This document shows, one piece after another, positions 23,221 through 34,700 of a DNA stretch of 45,000 nucleotides; the first letter of the stretch is position 1; every line of letters starts with the position of its first letter. Source of the DNA: Mesostigma viride (lineage: Eukaryota > Streptophyta > Mesostigmatophyceae > Mesostigmatales > Mesostigmataceae); assembly GCA_009746045.1 (NCBI GenBank), contig RPFO01000774.1, positions 10,001 to 55,000 of the forward strand. The letters are read 5' to 3'. The notes below the pieces were generated by a model. That model did no database searches. It was not told the DNA's origin and saw nothing but the letters and a program-made list of their open reading frames with translations. A program made the position numbers and the translations under genes.

Positions 23221-24597
23221 GTGGCCCCTCACACATGGCCTGCACAGTTGATAAAAGTGTACTGCTACGATGCTTGTCAACAGGGGTTGAACCTCGGGAC
23301 TTCGTACGTTGGTTCGTACCAACCCACGTGGGTTCGTACCAACCCACCGCCAGCAGCCCCATCTCCCAGCGCCTCGCCTGAGCCCAAGAAACCCTGCCAC
23401 GCTCGCAAATGGCGCCAGTTCCTCCCCGGCGACCGAGGATTCTCCCTCACCGGGTGGCAAGAATTGTCGCCGCAGGAATGCATTGAGGTTCTCCAGTTCC
23501 TCGAACAGGAGCGGAAGCTCTTCGTGAAGGGGGCTATTGACTACGATGGAGACATGTCCTGGCTCTATGCTATGAACGAAGCACAACAACGCCTGGCTAT
23601 CTTGACCAGCCATTTCCAGCTCCGCCTCATCGACATCACCCGCACGCTCCGCACCCCAGCCCCCGCACAGCCGGCAGCCCCCTCGGCTTCCTCCCTCTGC
23701 AAGGATGACATCCGCGCAGTGCTGGAGGAGCACGTGACCTGGCCGCTGGCCGAGCAGCTGACATCGCTGAACACCACGCTCAACACGGTCGAGGCCCGGG
23801 TCTCCAACGTGGAAACCAAGGTCGTCCACAAGCTCCAGCCCCAGTTCACGACGCTGCACACCGCGGCACAAGCTTCGGAAACGCATGCGGCACTTGTCTC
23901 TCGCCTTAACCAGGTGGAGGGCAAGTGTGGCGTGCTCCTGAAGAAGCTTGAGGCCATCACCGCCCACACCGAGGCCCTGGCCACACAGGTCCCCAAGATA
24001 GCGGAGCAGACGGCCACCATTGCATCCCAGCCACCCCGGCAGGATGCTGGCGACCTCCCGCCGCTCTCCTACGCGGACCTGCTGCGGTCAGCGACCGCCT
24101 CCACCACCGACGCCATCGCCACAAAGCTCCAGGAGCTGGAGGACCACCGCCAGGCCCAGCAACGGGAGGTCACCGATCGCGCTCGCCGCGAGTGCCGAGT
24201 GGTGCTACGTCGCTTCCCCCAGAAGCCAGGTGAGACGTCAACCTCTCTTGCTGACGAGCTCAAGAACCAGCTTCTTACCCTCATGGGCCTGGTAGGTGAG
24301 GTAGAACTGCGTGGGTGCCACCGCCTTCCCCACTCACGGGACAAGGCGGCTCCCCCACCAGTCCTACTCACCTTCTCCTCCCCTGAGGATAAGCAGCGGT
24401 TCCTCTCTCGTCGCAAGCGGTTGCACGACCTCACCTGGACGCTGGATGACGACCTCACCCCCGCTCAGCAACAGCAGCGACGCGACCTGTGGCCGGAATA
24501 CCTCCGCCATAAGCAGGACCCCCAGAAGCCCAAGGTGTACTGGAGGGGCGGGGACCTGATGATCAACCACAAGATGTGGACGCCCCCAGCGGGCTAG
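23221..24597 (+). CDS. LINE ORF1-like protein
   Basis: An uninterrupted frame of 458 codons runs to TAG. Protein-like sequence begins about residue 55. Residues ~160-270 look like a coiled coil (TLNTVEARVSNVETKV). The C-terminal part, VVLRRFPQKPGE, VELRGCHRLPH, LLTFSSPEDKQRFLSRRK and DDLTPAQQQQRRDLWPEY, resembles the RNA-binding region of L1-type ORF1 proteins. No endonuclease or reverse transcriptase follows. The first ATG lies outside the bounded element. The first internal ATG is at 23554, so the 5' end may be truncated or start upstream through the flank. Confidence 0.65.
   Translation: MAPHTWPAQLIKVYCYDACQQGLNLGTSYVGSYQPTWVRTNPPPAAPSPSASPEPKKPCHARKWRQFLPGDRGFSLTGWQELSPQECIEVLQFLEQERKLFVKGAIDYDGDMSWLYAMNEAQQRLAILTSHFQLRLIDITRTLRTPAPAQPAAPSASSLCKDDIRAVLEEHVTWPLAEQLTSLNTTLNTVEARVSNVETKVVHKLQPQFTTLHTAAQASETHAALVSRLNQVEGKCGVLLKKLEAITAHTEALATQVPKIAEQTATIASQPPRQDAGDLPPLSYADLLRSATASTTDAIATKLQELEDHRQAQQREVTDRARRECRVVLRRFPQKPGETSTSLADELKNQLLTLMGLVGEVELRGCHRLPHSRDKAAPPPVLLTFSSPEDKQRFLSRRKRLHDLTWTLDDDLTPAQQQQRRDLWPEYLRHKQDPQKPKVYWRGGDLMINHKMWTPPAG
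23301..23312. repeat. Candidate target-site duplication, left copy
   Basis: TTCGTACGTTGG here is exactly repeated at 25012-25023, directly after the element's TTAA-rich tail. Confidence 0.6.
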
Positions 24598-25011
24598 AAT
24601 AGCAATAGCCCTAGCTTGTAACCATTGGCGTCACTGCCGCTAAGGCAGCCATGCCTAGAATGTTGCCTAGCTGTGCCAACACACCTAGTCACGTGCCGCC
24701 AACGCACGGTACACAACCAGCCATAGCCTAGTCCTAGTACAGCCATGCTACGCCCTGGCTATGTTCAGATTACTTGCCCACGCTCCTTGCTATGATATGC
24801 TCACATGGGTCTTATTGCACCCACAGTTTGCCGGATCGTTAGCCTGTCCTTTTAGCTAGCCGCGCCCGATTGCAGCTGTGGCATGCCTTTGGCATGAAGG
24901 AGACTGGGGGTCTCTGCCCTTTCTCCTGTAGTGCACACACAGGGATTAAAAGCACTTCGGTGCTCCGTGACTCCCCAACGGGAGCACGAGTTTAATTAAT
25001 TAATTAATTAA
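23313..25011 (+). mobile_element. ORF1-only LINE-derived element (HAL1-like)
   Basis: The 1.7-kb element lies between two 12-bp direct repeats. It starts with two copies of GGTTCGTACCAACCCAC, carries an intact ORF1, then a ~400-bp 3' untranslated region with CTCTGCCCTTTCTCCTGTAG, and ends in repeated TTAA units. It has no ORF2. This recalls half-L1 elements, which carry only ORF1, but it could also be an internal-deletion product. It sits between the convergent GT29 and RPB2 genes. Confidence 0.55.
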
Positions 25012-25023
25012 TTCGTACGTTGG
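25012..25023. repeat. Candidate target-site duplication, right copy
   Basis: TTCGTACGTTGG, identical to 23301-23312, follows the TTAATTAA tail. Confidence 0.6.
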
Positions 25024-25631
25024 CCTAAGAACAGACAGAAAACTGCAGGAATCTAAAAATTATGATGGATATGCATAAGTAGTTAGTTAATTTTTTGAAA
25101 AGTAATTAGTCTGAATTTAGGCAGCGTGTCCCAACATGCAGCTAGGGCAATGCAGTCCCGCGCTGCACAGTTTGTCCTACCCCGTGACATGCCCTTGTGC
25201 ATGCACGCAACAAGTAGTTATTCGTCAACTCCTAGGTAAAAAAAACAGGTGTTAACCCAGCCCACCACACACACGATGCAACAGAAAAATATTGCCATTC
25301 ACAGGCAGCATTCCCGATATAAATGTGCAGTCCCAGGCACAAACAGTGCATGCCACGGTTCTCGTGCACGGTTTGTACAGAGCGTCAGCGCGGTTGCATT
25401 ATCTCTCTATATCAAACTCAGTCAAGTCGTGCATCTTGCGCACATCAGCACGGCCTGAACCCATGCCTCCACATTGTAACATCGCGCATTTCCTAAGATA
25501 ATCCCGGCTGCCCTTCTACAAGCAAGGGAGGAGGCAGGCACGCACGACCATCCAAGGCTGCAGGACGTGCAAGCCGAGGGCCTGGCAAGTGCTTTCGCCT
25601 CCACATGTATCAGGAACCAGCCATCGGGCCC

Positions 25632-25715
25632 TCAATCGTCGGTGAACATGCGCGGCGCAATGCACATGGCCATCAGCTCCTGGAAGAGCAGCTTGCATGC
25701 ATAGGGCATGAGAAC
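25632..25715 (-). CDS. RPB2: RPB2 last exon
   Basis: Acceptor GCTTGCAG; 27 residues ([20 protein letters not shown]...) and TGA. It contains the conserved terminal LLFQELMAM helix. Confidence 0.95.
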   Translation of the reverse strand, partial: VLMPYACKLLFQELMAMCIAPRMFTDD

Positions 25716-28700
25716 CTGCAAGCGGACACATGAAACAGGATGGATTGGCCATCACGGATGGCCGACAACCCAGCGTAGGCAGCAGCACAGGGGACGCCAT
25801 AACGCGAGCCTCAGCACACGCAGTCTATGGAGCTAAATTCTAACAGACACTCCACCAAAAACAAGATGCAAAACCCCGCAAACTCAGACAAGAGAGCCTC
25901 AACAAAAGAGACGGCAAGAAAAGCCCCAACATAGCAATGTCCGGATTCATACTATGGTCCGGATTCTCCTGATTTCTGGCCTGCGCTGGTTGTCTCCTTG
26001 ATAGCAATGTCTGTGCGCCCACTGTGAGCTTTTTTCCGAATCCCCCACCCCCACCCACCCACCCACCCCACCCCCACCCCAGCGTGCACTAGTGCCATCT
26101 AGCCGCGCCACCCACCTGCACGATGGCGGTCTTGTTCTTGCACCCGCGGCACTCAAACGACTTCTGGCGCAGGTTTGCGATCGCGATGAGCCCGCAGAAC
26201 TTGCACACATGCACCCGATAGGCATCGCTCTGGTCAAAGAGCCGCTCCTTCAAGAAGTGGCTCGCGCCATGCGCAATCATGCAGTCGCGCTCCATCTCAC
26301 CGAACCGGAGTCCGCCGTCACGCGACCGGCCCTCCATTGGCTGCCGCGTGAGTATCTGCGTCGGCCCCCGCCCGCGTGAGTGGATCTTGTCGTCCACCAT
26401 GTGCTTGAGCCGCTGGTAATAGGTGGGGCCGAGGAAGATGTGCGCAAACAGCTGGCGCCCGGTGTGGCCGTTGTACATGACCTCCCAGCCGCGGCTCTGG
26501 TAGTGGCACTGGTGCAGCGCCTGGCTGATGTTGTCCACCTGGAGAAGGTAGAGTACACGGAAGGCGGAAGGGAGGGCACGCGCACCGGACCACCAAGCCG
26601 GAAAGACCAATCGCGCCAAGAACTTCTTACAATGTGATTACAGGTGCAGTCATTCACGCCTTAAGTTCGGTTTGCCGGAAAAATCGCGTCAACCCAACAT
26701 TTGGCGTGAACCCAACTGACGTCGTGAATGGCTGTACTTGATTGTACACATCTGAACTAGTGATACTAAAACATACTAAACTGAACTAAGTTATATTTGA
26801 ACGTAGTTTTAATAGGATTTCAAAATCGTTGGTCACCCAACGCAAGGCGTGAACCCAACTTAAGCAGACCCAACTTGACGTGTGAATGACTGTGCATCCA
26901 TACCAGGCACAAATAACAAGCTGCTCGCCGCACGCATGCTGCGAAAGCCAGTTAAGGGAAAAGGCTCCTGGCACCATGACAAGAATAACGCCTACAAGAC
27001 CTATCGACAACAGAATAACAGTCCACAGGATAACATATATAAAACACTGCATGACAAGCACTAGACCCTAACCCCTAACCCCTAACCCCTAACCCCTAAC
27101 CCCTAACCCCTAACCCCTAACCCCTAACCCCTAACCCCTAACCCCTAACCCCTAACCCCTAACCCCTAACCCCTAACCCCTAACCCCTAACCCCTAACCC
27201 CTAACCCCTAACCCCTAACCCCTAACCCCTAACCCCTAACCCCTAACCCCTAACCCCTAACCCCTAACCCCTAACCCCTAACCCCTAACCCCTAACCCCT
27301 AACCCCTAACCCCTAACCCCTAACCCCTCCTACCTCCCCCCCTCCCCCTCACCACCTCACCCCAGGTCCCCACCCACCAGCTCGCGCTTCCCTTGTCTTC
27401 GCGCCCCCTCGGCCCGGCGGCACCCAACGTTTCCCCCGAGAACTCAGAACAAACCACCCCTTTCCCCTCCTCCGCAACAGCCACGGGCCCTGCGTCCCAC
27501 TGCTTGCTTATCAGCGAGTGTGTATGATGGGACGCGCGTGCGTGCATACCAGCGGAGCACCGGACACAAACACCGGGTAGACCGTACTGCTGTCGACACA
27601 CAACCACCATGGTAGGCCAGACGCGCCGTGCTGTTGGTCCTAGAATGTAAGCAACCCACAACCAACATCCTCTCTCCCATGCAAACACACACACAAACGC
27701 ACACACGCACACATGCACATGCACACACACATGCATATGCACACATGCACATGCACACACGCACATGTGCACAACACACATCCTCAACCCACCGTGACAT
27801 CCGTGAAGGGCGTGGCATCGCCCTCCTTGCCCTGGATGGCCGCCACCTTGCCCATGAGGCACTCGATGAGCTGTCCGATCGTCATGCGCGAGGGGATGGC
27901 GTGCGGGTTCACGATGATATCCGGAGTGATGCCCTCCTGCGTGAACGGCATGTCCTCCTGCGTGTACGTCATGCCCACAGTGCCCTTCTGGCCATGCCGA
28001 CTAGAGAACTTGTCGCCGATCTGGGGCACGCGGACGGAGCGCACGCGGATCTTGACAAACCGCATGCCCGCGTCGTTGGTGGTCAGCAGCACCTGGTCGA
28101 TCATCCCATTCTCGCTCCCGCGCAGGCACGTGCTCTTGTCCAGCTTGGTGAAGCGTGCCGCACGAGCGCCGGTCTTGTCCTCGGGGAGGGGCATCGTCTT
28201 GCCGATGATCACGTCCTCGCCGGATACGCGCACGCCCTGGACATTTGGGTGGGGGTGGGGGTGGGGGTGGGGGGGGCAGGCAAGTATGTACGTGGGAGGG
28301 ATTTTAGATTGACAATAACGATAGTAGTAATGCAACGGGGAGGGATAAGCAATAGACATTAGTCATAAAGCAAGGTGGAGGGATTGGGTAGTTTCTTTCA
28401 AGCTGAGACAGGCTCTGGGGTGGCGCTTGTGGAAATGGCCTCACAGGGCAGTCCAGCGAGTCATGCCATGGGAGGGCATGGGGGGGAAGTTGTGCAGAAG
28501 CCAGCGCGAGTATGCATGCGGCCATGACTATTGAGACCGCAGACGATGCGATGCCAACGACGACTACGCAGCCTCGACACGGATCATGCGATGGATCATA
28601 CGGCAGGAGCATGAGTGCACTGCCGCAGCCATCAGCACAGACAGCCGTAGCCATGGTTGGCAGTGTCGAGTTATGAACCAGAACATACGTCAGGAAACCA

Positions 28701-31700
28701 CGGGACGAGGGGAGTCGACCACACCCGTCCCCTATGCCCCTGTCCTGTGCACCTATTCTTGCACCTGTCCTGTGCACCTGTCCTTGGCCTGTCAATCACC
28801 ACCCGTGGGTCAAAGTAAGGACAGCCGCCCGATCCACAACAGTAGCCAGCAACAAGCAGCATTTTCCAGTAAGGTACCGGGCCCACCTGCCTGCACTGGG
28901 ACGGCTTTTCAGAGCAGTGCGCCGCTAGGGTGAAATCCTGCCCCAAAGCCATCCCGGGGCATCCACTTGGCGTGGCTGCATGGCAGCCAGGGAGCATAAG
29001 AGGATGGCTTCCTTCAACCCCATAACTGTGTCTCATTACCGAGCTGTGATACACCCTCTAAGTGGGACGATGTGCCCCCTTCACCAGCAAGCTAACTCGA
29101 TCCTGCCACTAGCATTATTGCAAATACGGGACGACGGAAGAGGGGCGACATACCGGGCACACCAAGCCGTCATCGTCCAACTTGTCGTATGACCCGTGGC
29201 GCATGCCCTGAGGAAACAGGCAGCAAGGGAGGGAGAGAGGGAGGCACGGGTTCACACAAAGCATGCACAGACATACACACACACACACAGAAGCTCAGGG
29301 ATGAAACGGCTCAGGGAAGGGACGGCACATCCACATCCATAGAAAGGGGCAGGGTGCAGGCAGGGTGCACCAGGCAGGAAAATGATGTTTAATTGCCGTC
29401 TATTTGCTGAGCACCTTAACTTGACATGCCTTTCTGTGGTCAGGGAGGCACAACCAGCTGCAAGTGGCAACCAGGCAAGGCGCAGCAACACCCGCAAACG
29501 GCAAAACCCACAACACCCGCAACACCCACACAGACACTGCGGCCATGCCATGCACCCGCCTTGCGCATGCACGGAAGATCCACACCAGACTTCAAGGCAT
29601 GAGCAGTTGAGCACACACCCCAGCACGAGCCAACACTGGCATCCACGAGCCACCCCTGGCAGGCGCATCACAGTACCACCCTGAACAAAGCCACAGCAGC
29701 CGTATGCTGCGGGCGCCCGGCTTGTAGCAGCCCCCTGTTTCTGCCCCCCACTGGCGGAGGCGCCCCGCACTGGCTGGCCCCTAGGGCACGCACCGTGGTG
29801 ATGTTGACCTGCGGCTTCTCTAGCGTCTCCTTGATCAAAGAGGTCGTGCGCTTCTCCTCGTCGCTAGAAAAGGGAGACAAGGGGGTAACAGGGGGGTGAA
29901 ATAGGGGGGGCAAGGGGGGGTAGATGGGGGGAAGTGGGGACGAGGCCGTGGGGGTGTGCAGGAAAATTGAACGGGCGGACAAGCGAGGATGCGGAGACGT
30001 GGAGGAAAGGCATGGGAGGTAAACAACACCAAGACGGACGCAGATGCAAGCAGAGTCAGCTTAGCTTATCAGGGAAAAAGGGATGCTTCGACACAAAAAA
30101 AATGAAGGAAGAGCCACGAGTCCACCAAAAGAGGGCGGGTATAGTCCCAGAGACATGGGAAACCCAGCGGACAAAAACAAGGGCCGCACCCCCGCAGACA
30201 TGCCCCACCCATACGTGCGAAGATCCAAAACTACTATATACATCAAACAACCGTAAGTAGCACATCATGTATGATCTTACCAGTGGGGTTTATGGATAGA
30301 CATCCCACTGTCCAGCACACATACCGATAGGATCTGTAGAAGATGGACCGGAAGAACCCTCGGTCGATGGACGACTGGTTCATGATGAGGCTGTCCTCCT
30401 GGTTGTACCCGCTGTAGCAGGCGATCGCGATCACGCCGTTCTGGTGACGCGCGGCAGTAGGGCCGCAAGAGAAGTGGCGTAGACGAGGGGGGCACAAGGG
30501 GAAAGAGGGCCACCGTACAAAGATAGAAAGACATATACAAGGGCGAGGATAGGAAGAGATGCCAAAGGGGAAGGAGAGGATGCACAACAGGGCGGGGGGG
30601 GGGGGGGGGGGGGAAGGAAAGAGGTTAGTAGAAGACACAAATGGGAGGGAGAGAAGAGCAAATGCATCTGGCGGAAGGGGTCGCTGTAAAGCCCCCTTAG
30701 ATAATCAAACCATCGTTAGCAAATACCGAGCAACCTGACCAAAGGCACCAAACCACATGGCAAGGTGCGCTGCTCACCTACTTGCTGGCTAGGTGTAGTT
30801 GTGCATTTGCCTACTTGGCAGTGGGGTGGCCAGATCATTTGTGCACCATGTTGTGGCAGCCCAAGACACGTCCCACGACCGTGCCCACGACCATACCCAC
30901 AGGCATCTCCCACACAACCAAGCAGTTGCAGGCAGGCAAATCGCCCCCGCATTGCCGTCCTGCTCAGCGGGGTCTGCGACGCCACACACCCGTGCAAGGC
31001 CGATAGCTTCCAAATGGTGTACGACGAATGCCTGGCCCCTTATCCCTGCCCAGGTTGCTACGTAAAGCCACCCTTCCGCCCACAAAACTAATGTGCATCC
31101 AAGCCCACAATCACCCCCCCGCCCCCGCCCCCGCCCCCGCCCCCGCCCCCGCCCCCGCCCCCGCCCCCGCCCCGCCCCGCCCCGCCCCCCCCCCCCCTCG
31201 CACCCCACCCACCCACACCCACCCACACCCACCCACACCCGTACCACCCCCCACACCCCCGCCAACACCAGCGCCTGCGATCACAACGGAGCAAACGCTC
31301 CCCGCATTTGGGCCAACCCTGTCACACATCCATGCGGCCAACCCAGGGTGCCCACCTGGCCTGCCGGCAGCTCGCGGAAGTGCAGGTGCTCCATCGCGCG
31401 CGTGGTCACTAGCGGCTTCTGGGGGTAGCACAGCACGTATGCCAGCGTGTCCTGGGGAACACAGGAGAGAGGGACAAAGGGAGGGAGGGAGGGAGGGAGG
31501 GAGGGAGGGAGGGAGGGAGGGAGGGAGGGAGGGAGGGAGGGAGGGAGGGAGGAGGGAGGGAGGGAGGGAGGGAGGGAGGGAGGGAGGGAGGGAGGGAGGG
31601 AGGGAGGGAGGGAGGGAGGGAGGGAGGGAGGGAGGGAGGGAGGGAGGGAGGGAGGGAGGGAGGGAGGGAGGGAGGGAGGGAGGGAGGGAGGGAGAGGGAG

Positions 31701-34700
31701 GGAGGGAGGGAGGGAGGGAGGGAGGGAGGGAGGGAGGAGGGAGGGAGGGAGGGAGGGAGGGAGGGAGGGAGGGAGGGAGGGAGGGAGGGAGGGAGGAGGA
31801 GGGAGGGAGGGAGGGAGGAGGGAGGGAGGGAGGAGGGAGGGAGGGAGGGAGGGAGGGAGGGAGGAGGAGGGAGGGAGGGAGGGAGGGAGGGAGGGAGGGA
31901 GGGAGGGAGAGAGGACAAAGGGAGGGAGGGAGGGAGGGAGGGAGGGAGGGAGGGAGGGAGGGAGGGAGGGAGGGAGGAGGGAGGGAGGGAGGGAGGGAGG
32001 GAGGGAGGAGGGAGGGAGGGAGGGAGGGAGGAGGGAGGGAGGGAGGGAGGGAGGGAGGGAGGGAGGGAGGGAGGGAGGAGGGAGGGAGGGAGGGAGGGAG
32101 GGAGGGAGGAGAGGGAGGGAGGGAGGGAGGGAGGGAGGAGGGGAGGGAGGGAGGGAGGGAGGGAGGAGGGAGGGAGGGAGGGAGGGAGGGAGGGAGGGAG
32201 GGAGGGAGGGAGGGAGGGAGGGAGGGAGGGAGGGAGGGAGGAGGGAGGGAGGGAGGAGGGAGGGAGGGAGGGAGGGAGGAGGGAGGGAGGGAGGAGGGAG
32301 GGAGGGAGGGAGGGAGGGAGGGAGGGAGGAGGGAGGGAGGAGGGAGGAGGGGGAGGAGGGAGGGAGGGAGGGTAAGAAGGGAAAGGAGGGGAGGGAGGGA
32401 GGGAGAGAGGGGGGGGGAACAGAAGGTCCACAGGTGGCAGGAGACAATGTCAGGCCGAGGCAGATGACTGGGATAGCGGGTAGGCCAAGTGAGCCGATGG
32501 TGCACTCAACAGGGCTTCCATGGCCATGGCTACAAAAGATGATGCAACACCCACCATGGTTAGCGGATACGGGGAGGAACTCTCACACCTGCAGACTTCC
32601 AACCAGATTCAGCATGGCTTGGGTGGCCGACCAAGTGGGTGGGCGACAACAACAGGCACATGCTATCATGGGTGCCGCCTATCATGCGCAGGTCTTCGTT
32701 GCGGATGCAAACACCCTAGCATGCGCAGGCTGTGATGGGTAATGCAGACAGCCTACCACACGCAGGTTATAGTTAGTGATGCACAAAGCATACTACACGC
32801 CGGCTGTGGTTGGTGTCATCGACGGCCTACCATGCGCAGGTTGTAGTTTGTGACGTAGATGCCCATCGCCTGCTTGCCCATGGCGCTCTGGTACGTGTTG
32901 CGGGGCGACTGGTTGTGGTCCGGGAAGGGGATGATCGAGCCGCAAATGCCCAGGATCATGCTCGGGTGAATCTCGCAGTGGGTGTACGTGCGGCTGTATG
33001 CGTCGTCCGGGTTGCGGCGCGCGTTCTCCAGGTCCTGCGGAAGCAGCGCCAACCACAAAGAGCGCGCACATGGGTCAGGCGTCTATAGGCCATGCACAAT
33101 ATACCTTCTCTCTAGGCCCTGCCCGCTCTGCGACCACCGGAACAAACACGATCGCGAGCACAGGAGATTTTGGGCACATGCATTAGGCAAGGCAGCGTGG
33201 GCCATGCACAAGATACCAGTGCACTCTCCTGGTCTTGCCCAATCGCGCCCATGAGGCCCAATATGCAACCACCAGAACAAACGCAATAGCAACCACTGGA
33301 ACGAATGCAAACAGAAGCACGGGTCACTAACAAGCCCAGACGACAAACACCAGTTGTACAAGTACAAGCTAGAACAATCAAGGAAAGACTGGGAAGGGCG
33401 GGCCAGGCACCACAGGGCATGCACACGACATTCGTGCACGCTGTCCAGGTCCTGCACGATTCAGGTGTTGCTTAGCACAAGGCTTGAAAGTCTACAAGCG
33501 ACCATGAGCGCTGCTGGCTACCTCCACCACTGAAAACCGCCTGAATGCCCGTCAAGGTCATGGCCACGATGCGACACGCTGCACACTTCGCCGCCCACTA
33601 CTGGGCCACGAGTGCACGTATCGAGGAGACAACCACGTATGGCACTAGAACTTCCATCACTTGCAACCCCAGAAACTCACCTGGACGGTCATTGCCCTCA
33701 TGCCTCCCTGCCTGTGTAATCAAACCCTTCTACTGAAATAACCCCGTACCTGCTATTCCCCACATGTGTGGTCAAGCGTGGTTGTCCCCCAACCTGTGTG
33801 GTCATCCAATCACCAACAATACCATAAACCCACCTCTCCAGTCATCCCTCACCCGAGCAGAGGTTCCCCACCTAAATGGTCGACTCATCACTGTAACTGT
33901 TCCCCACCTGTGCCCTCATCCCTACTCCCCACCTGTACCCTCATCCCTACTCCCCAACTGTACCCTCATCCCTATTCTCCACCTGAGTGGTAATCCCTAT
34001 TCCCCACCTGTACCGTCATCCCTATTCTCCACCTGTACCGTCATCCCTATTCTCGACCTGAATGGTAATCCCTGTTCTCCACCTGAATGGTCATGGAGAT
34101 CATCGTTGTCTCCTCCTCCTCGGTGTCCACGTATTCGATGCAGCCGGTGTCCACCAGCTGCCGCCACGTGAAGTCAGTCACGTCCTGTGGACAGGTGGCG
34201 AGACAGCAAGCGAGCGCACAGGGAACAAGGCAGAGAGAGGGAAGGCAGGCAGGGATACCCAAGCGGCCATGGGCGGGCGTTAGGGTTATTTCCGTGCGCT
34301 AGAGCCTCCTTTTTTCAGGCGAGGCAAGGAGCCGGCGCAGCGGTGCCGCGAGCCGTCAAGCGGGTGCGGGGCATGCCTCGACCTTTGATAGAGGCAGTAC
34401 CTCACCGGCCTGGGAGAGTATAACCAAGGCAGGTAGACCATCCATGTGATTGGATGTTTGACCAAGAAACACCAACCACGGCAGCCATCTAACCAGCTTG
34501 CCCGCGCCTGCCCACGTGTCAGCCGGCCCAACTACGCCGTACCATAAGCATGCCTGCAAAGATGCCACCCTTAGCCAGCGATGATTGGCCCTTTGCCAGA
34601 TCAGCCCGCCATCTGTACTTGGGGCCCTGGTACCACGCGGGCCACGCGATGCCGAGTGGACCGAGGGGATAAACAGGGGATCCTGGCTCCATCGATTGAT

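Noticed and set aside
23152-23967. 271-codon minus-strand ORF
   Set aside because: Antisense shadow of the LINE ORF1, with no recognisable domain.
27066-27328. A true chromosome end
   Set aside because: RPB2 exons lie on both sides in the correct order, so the array is internal.
31028-32742. Long Gly/Arg/Glu (plus) and Pro/Ser (minus) ORFs
   Set aside because: These are translations of the GGGA microsatellite and flanking CCCCCG repeat inside RPB2 introns.
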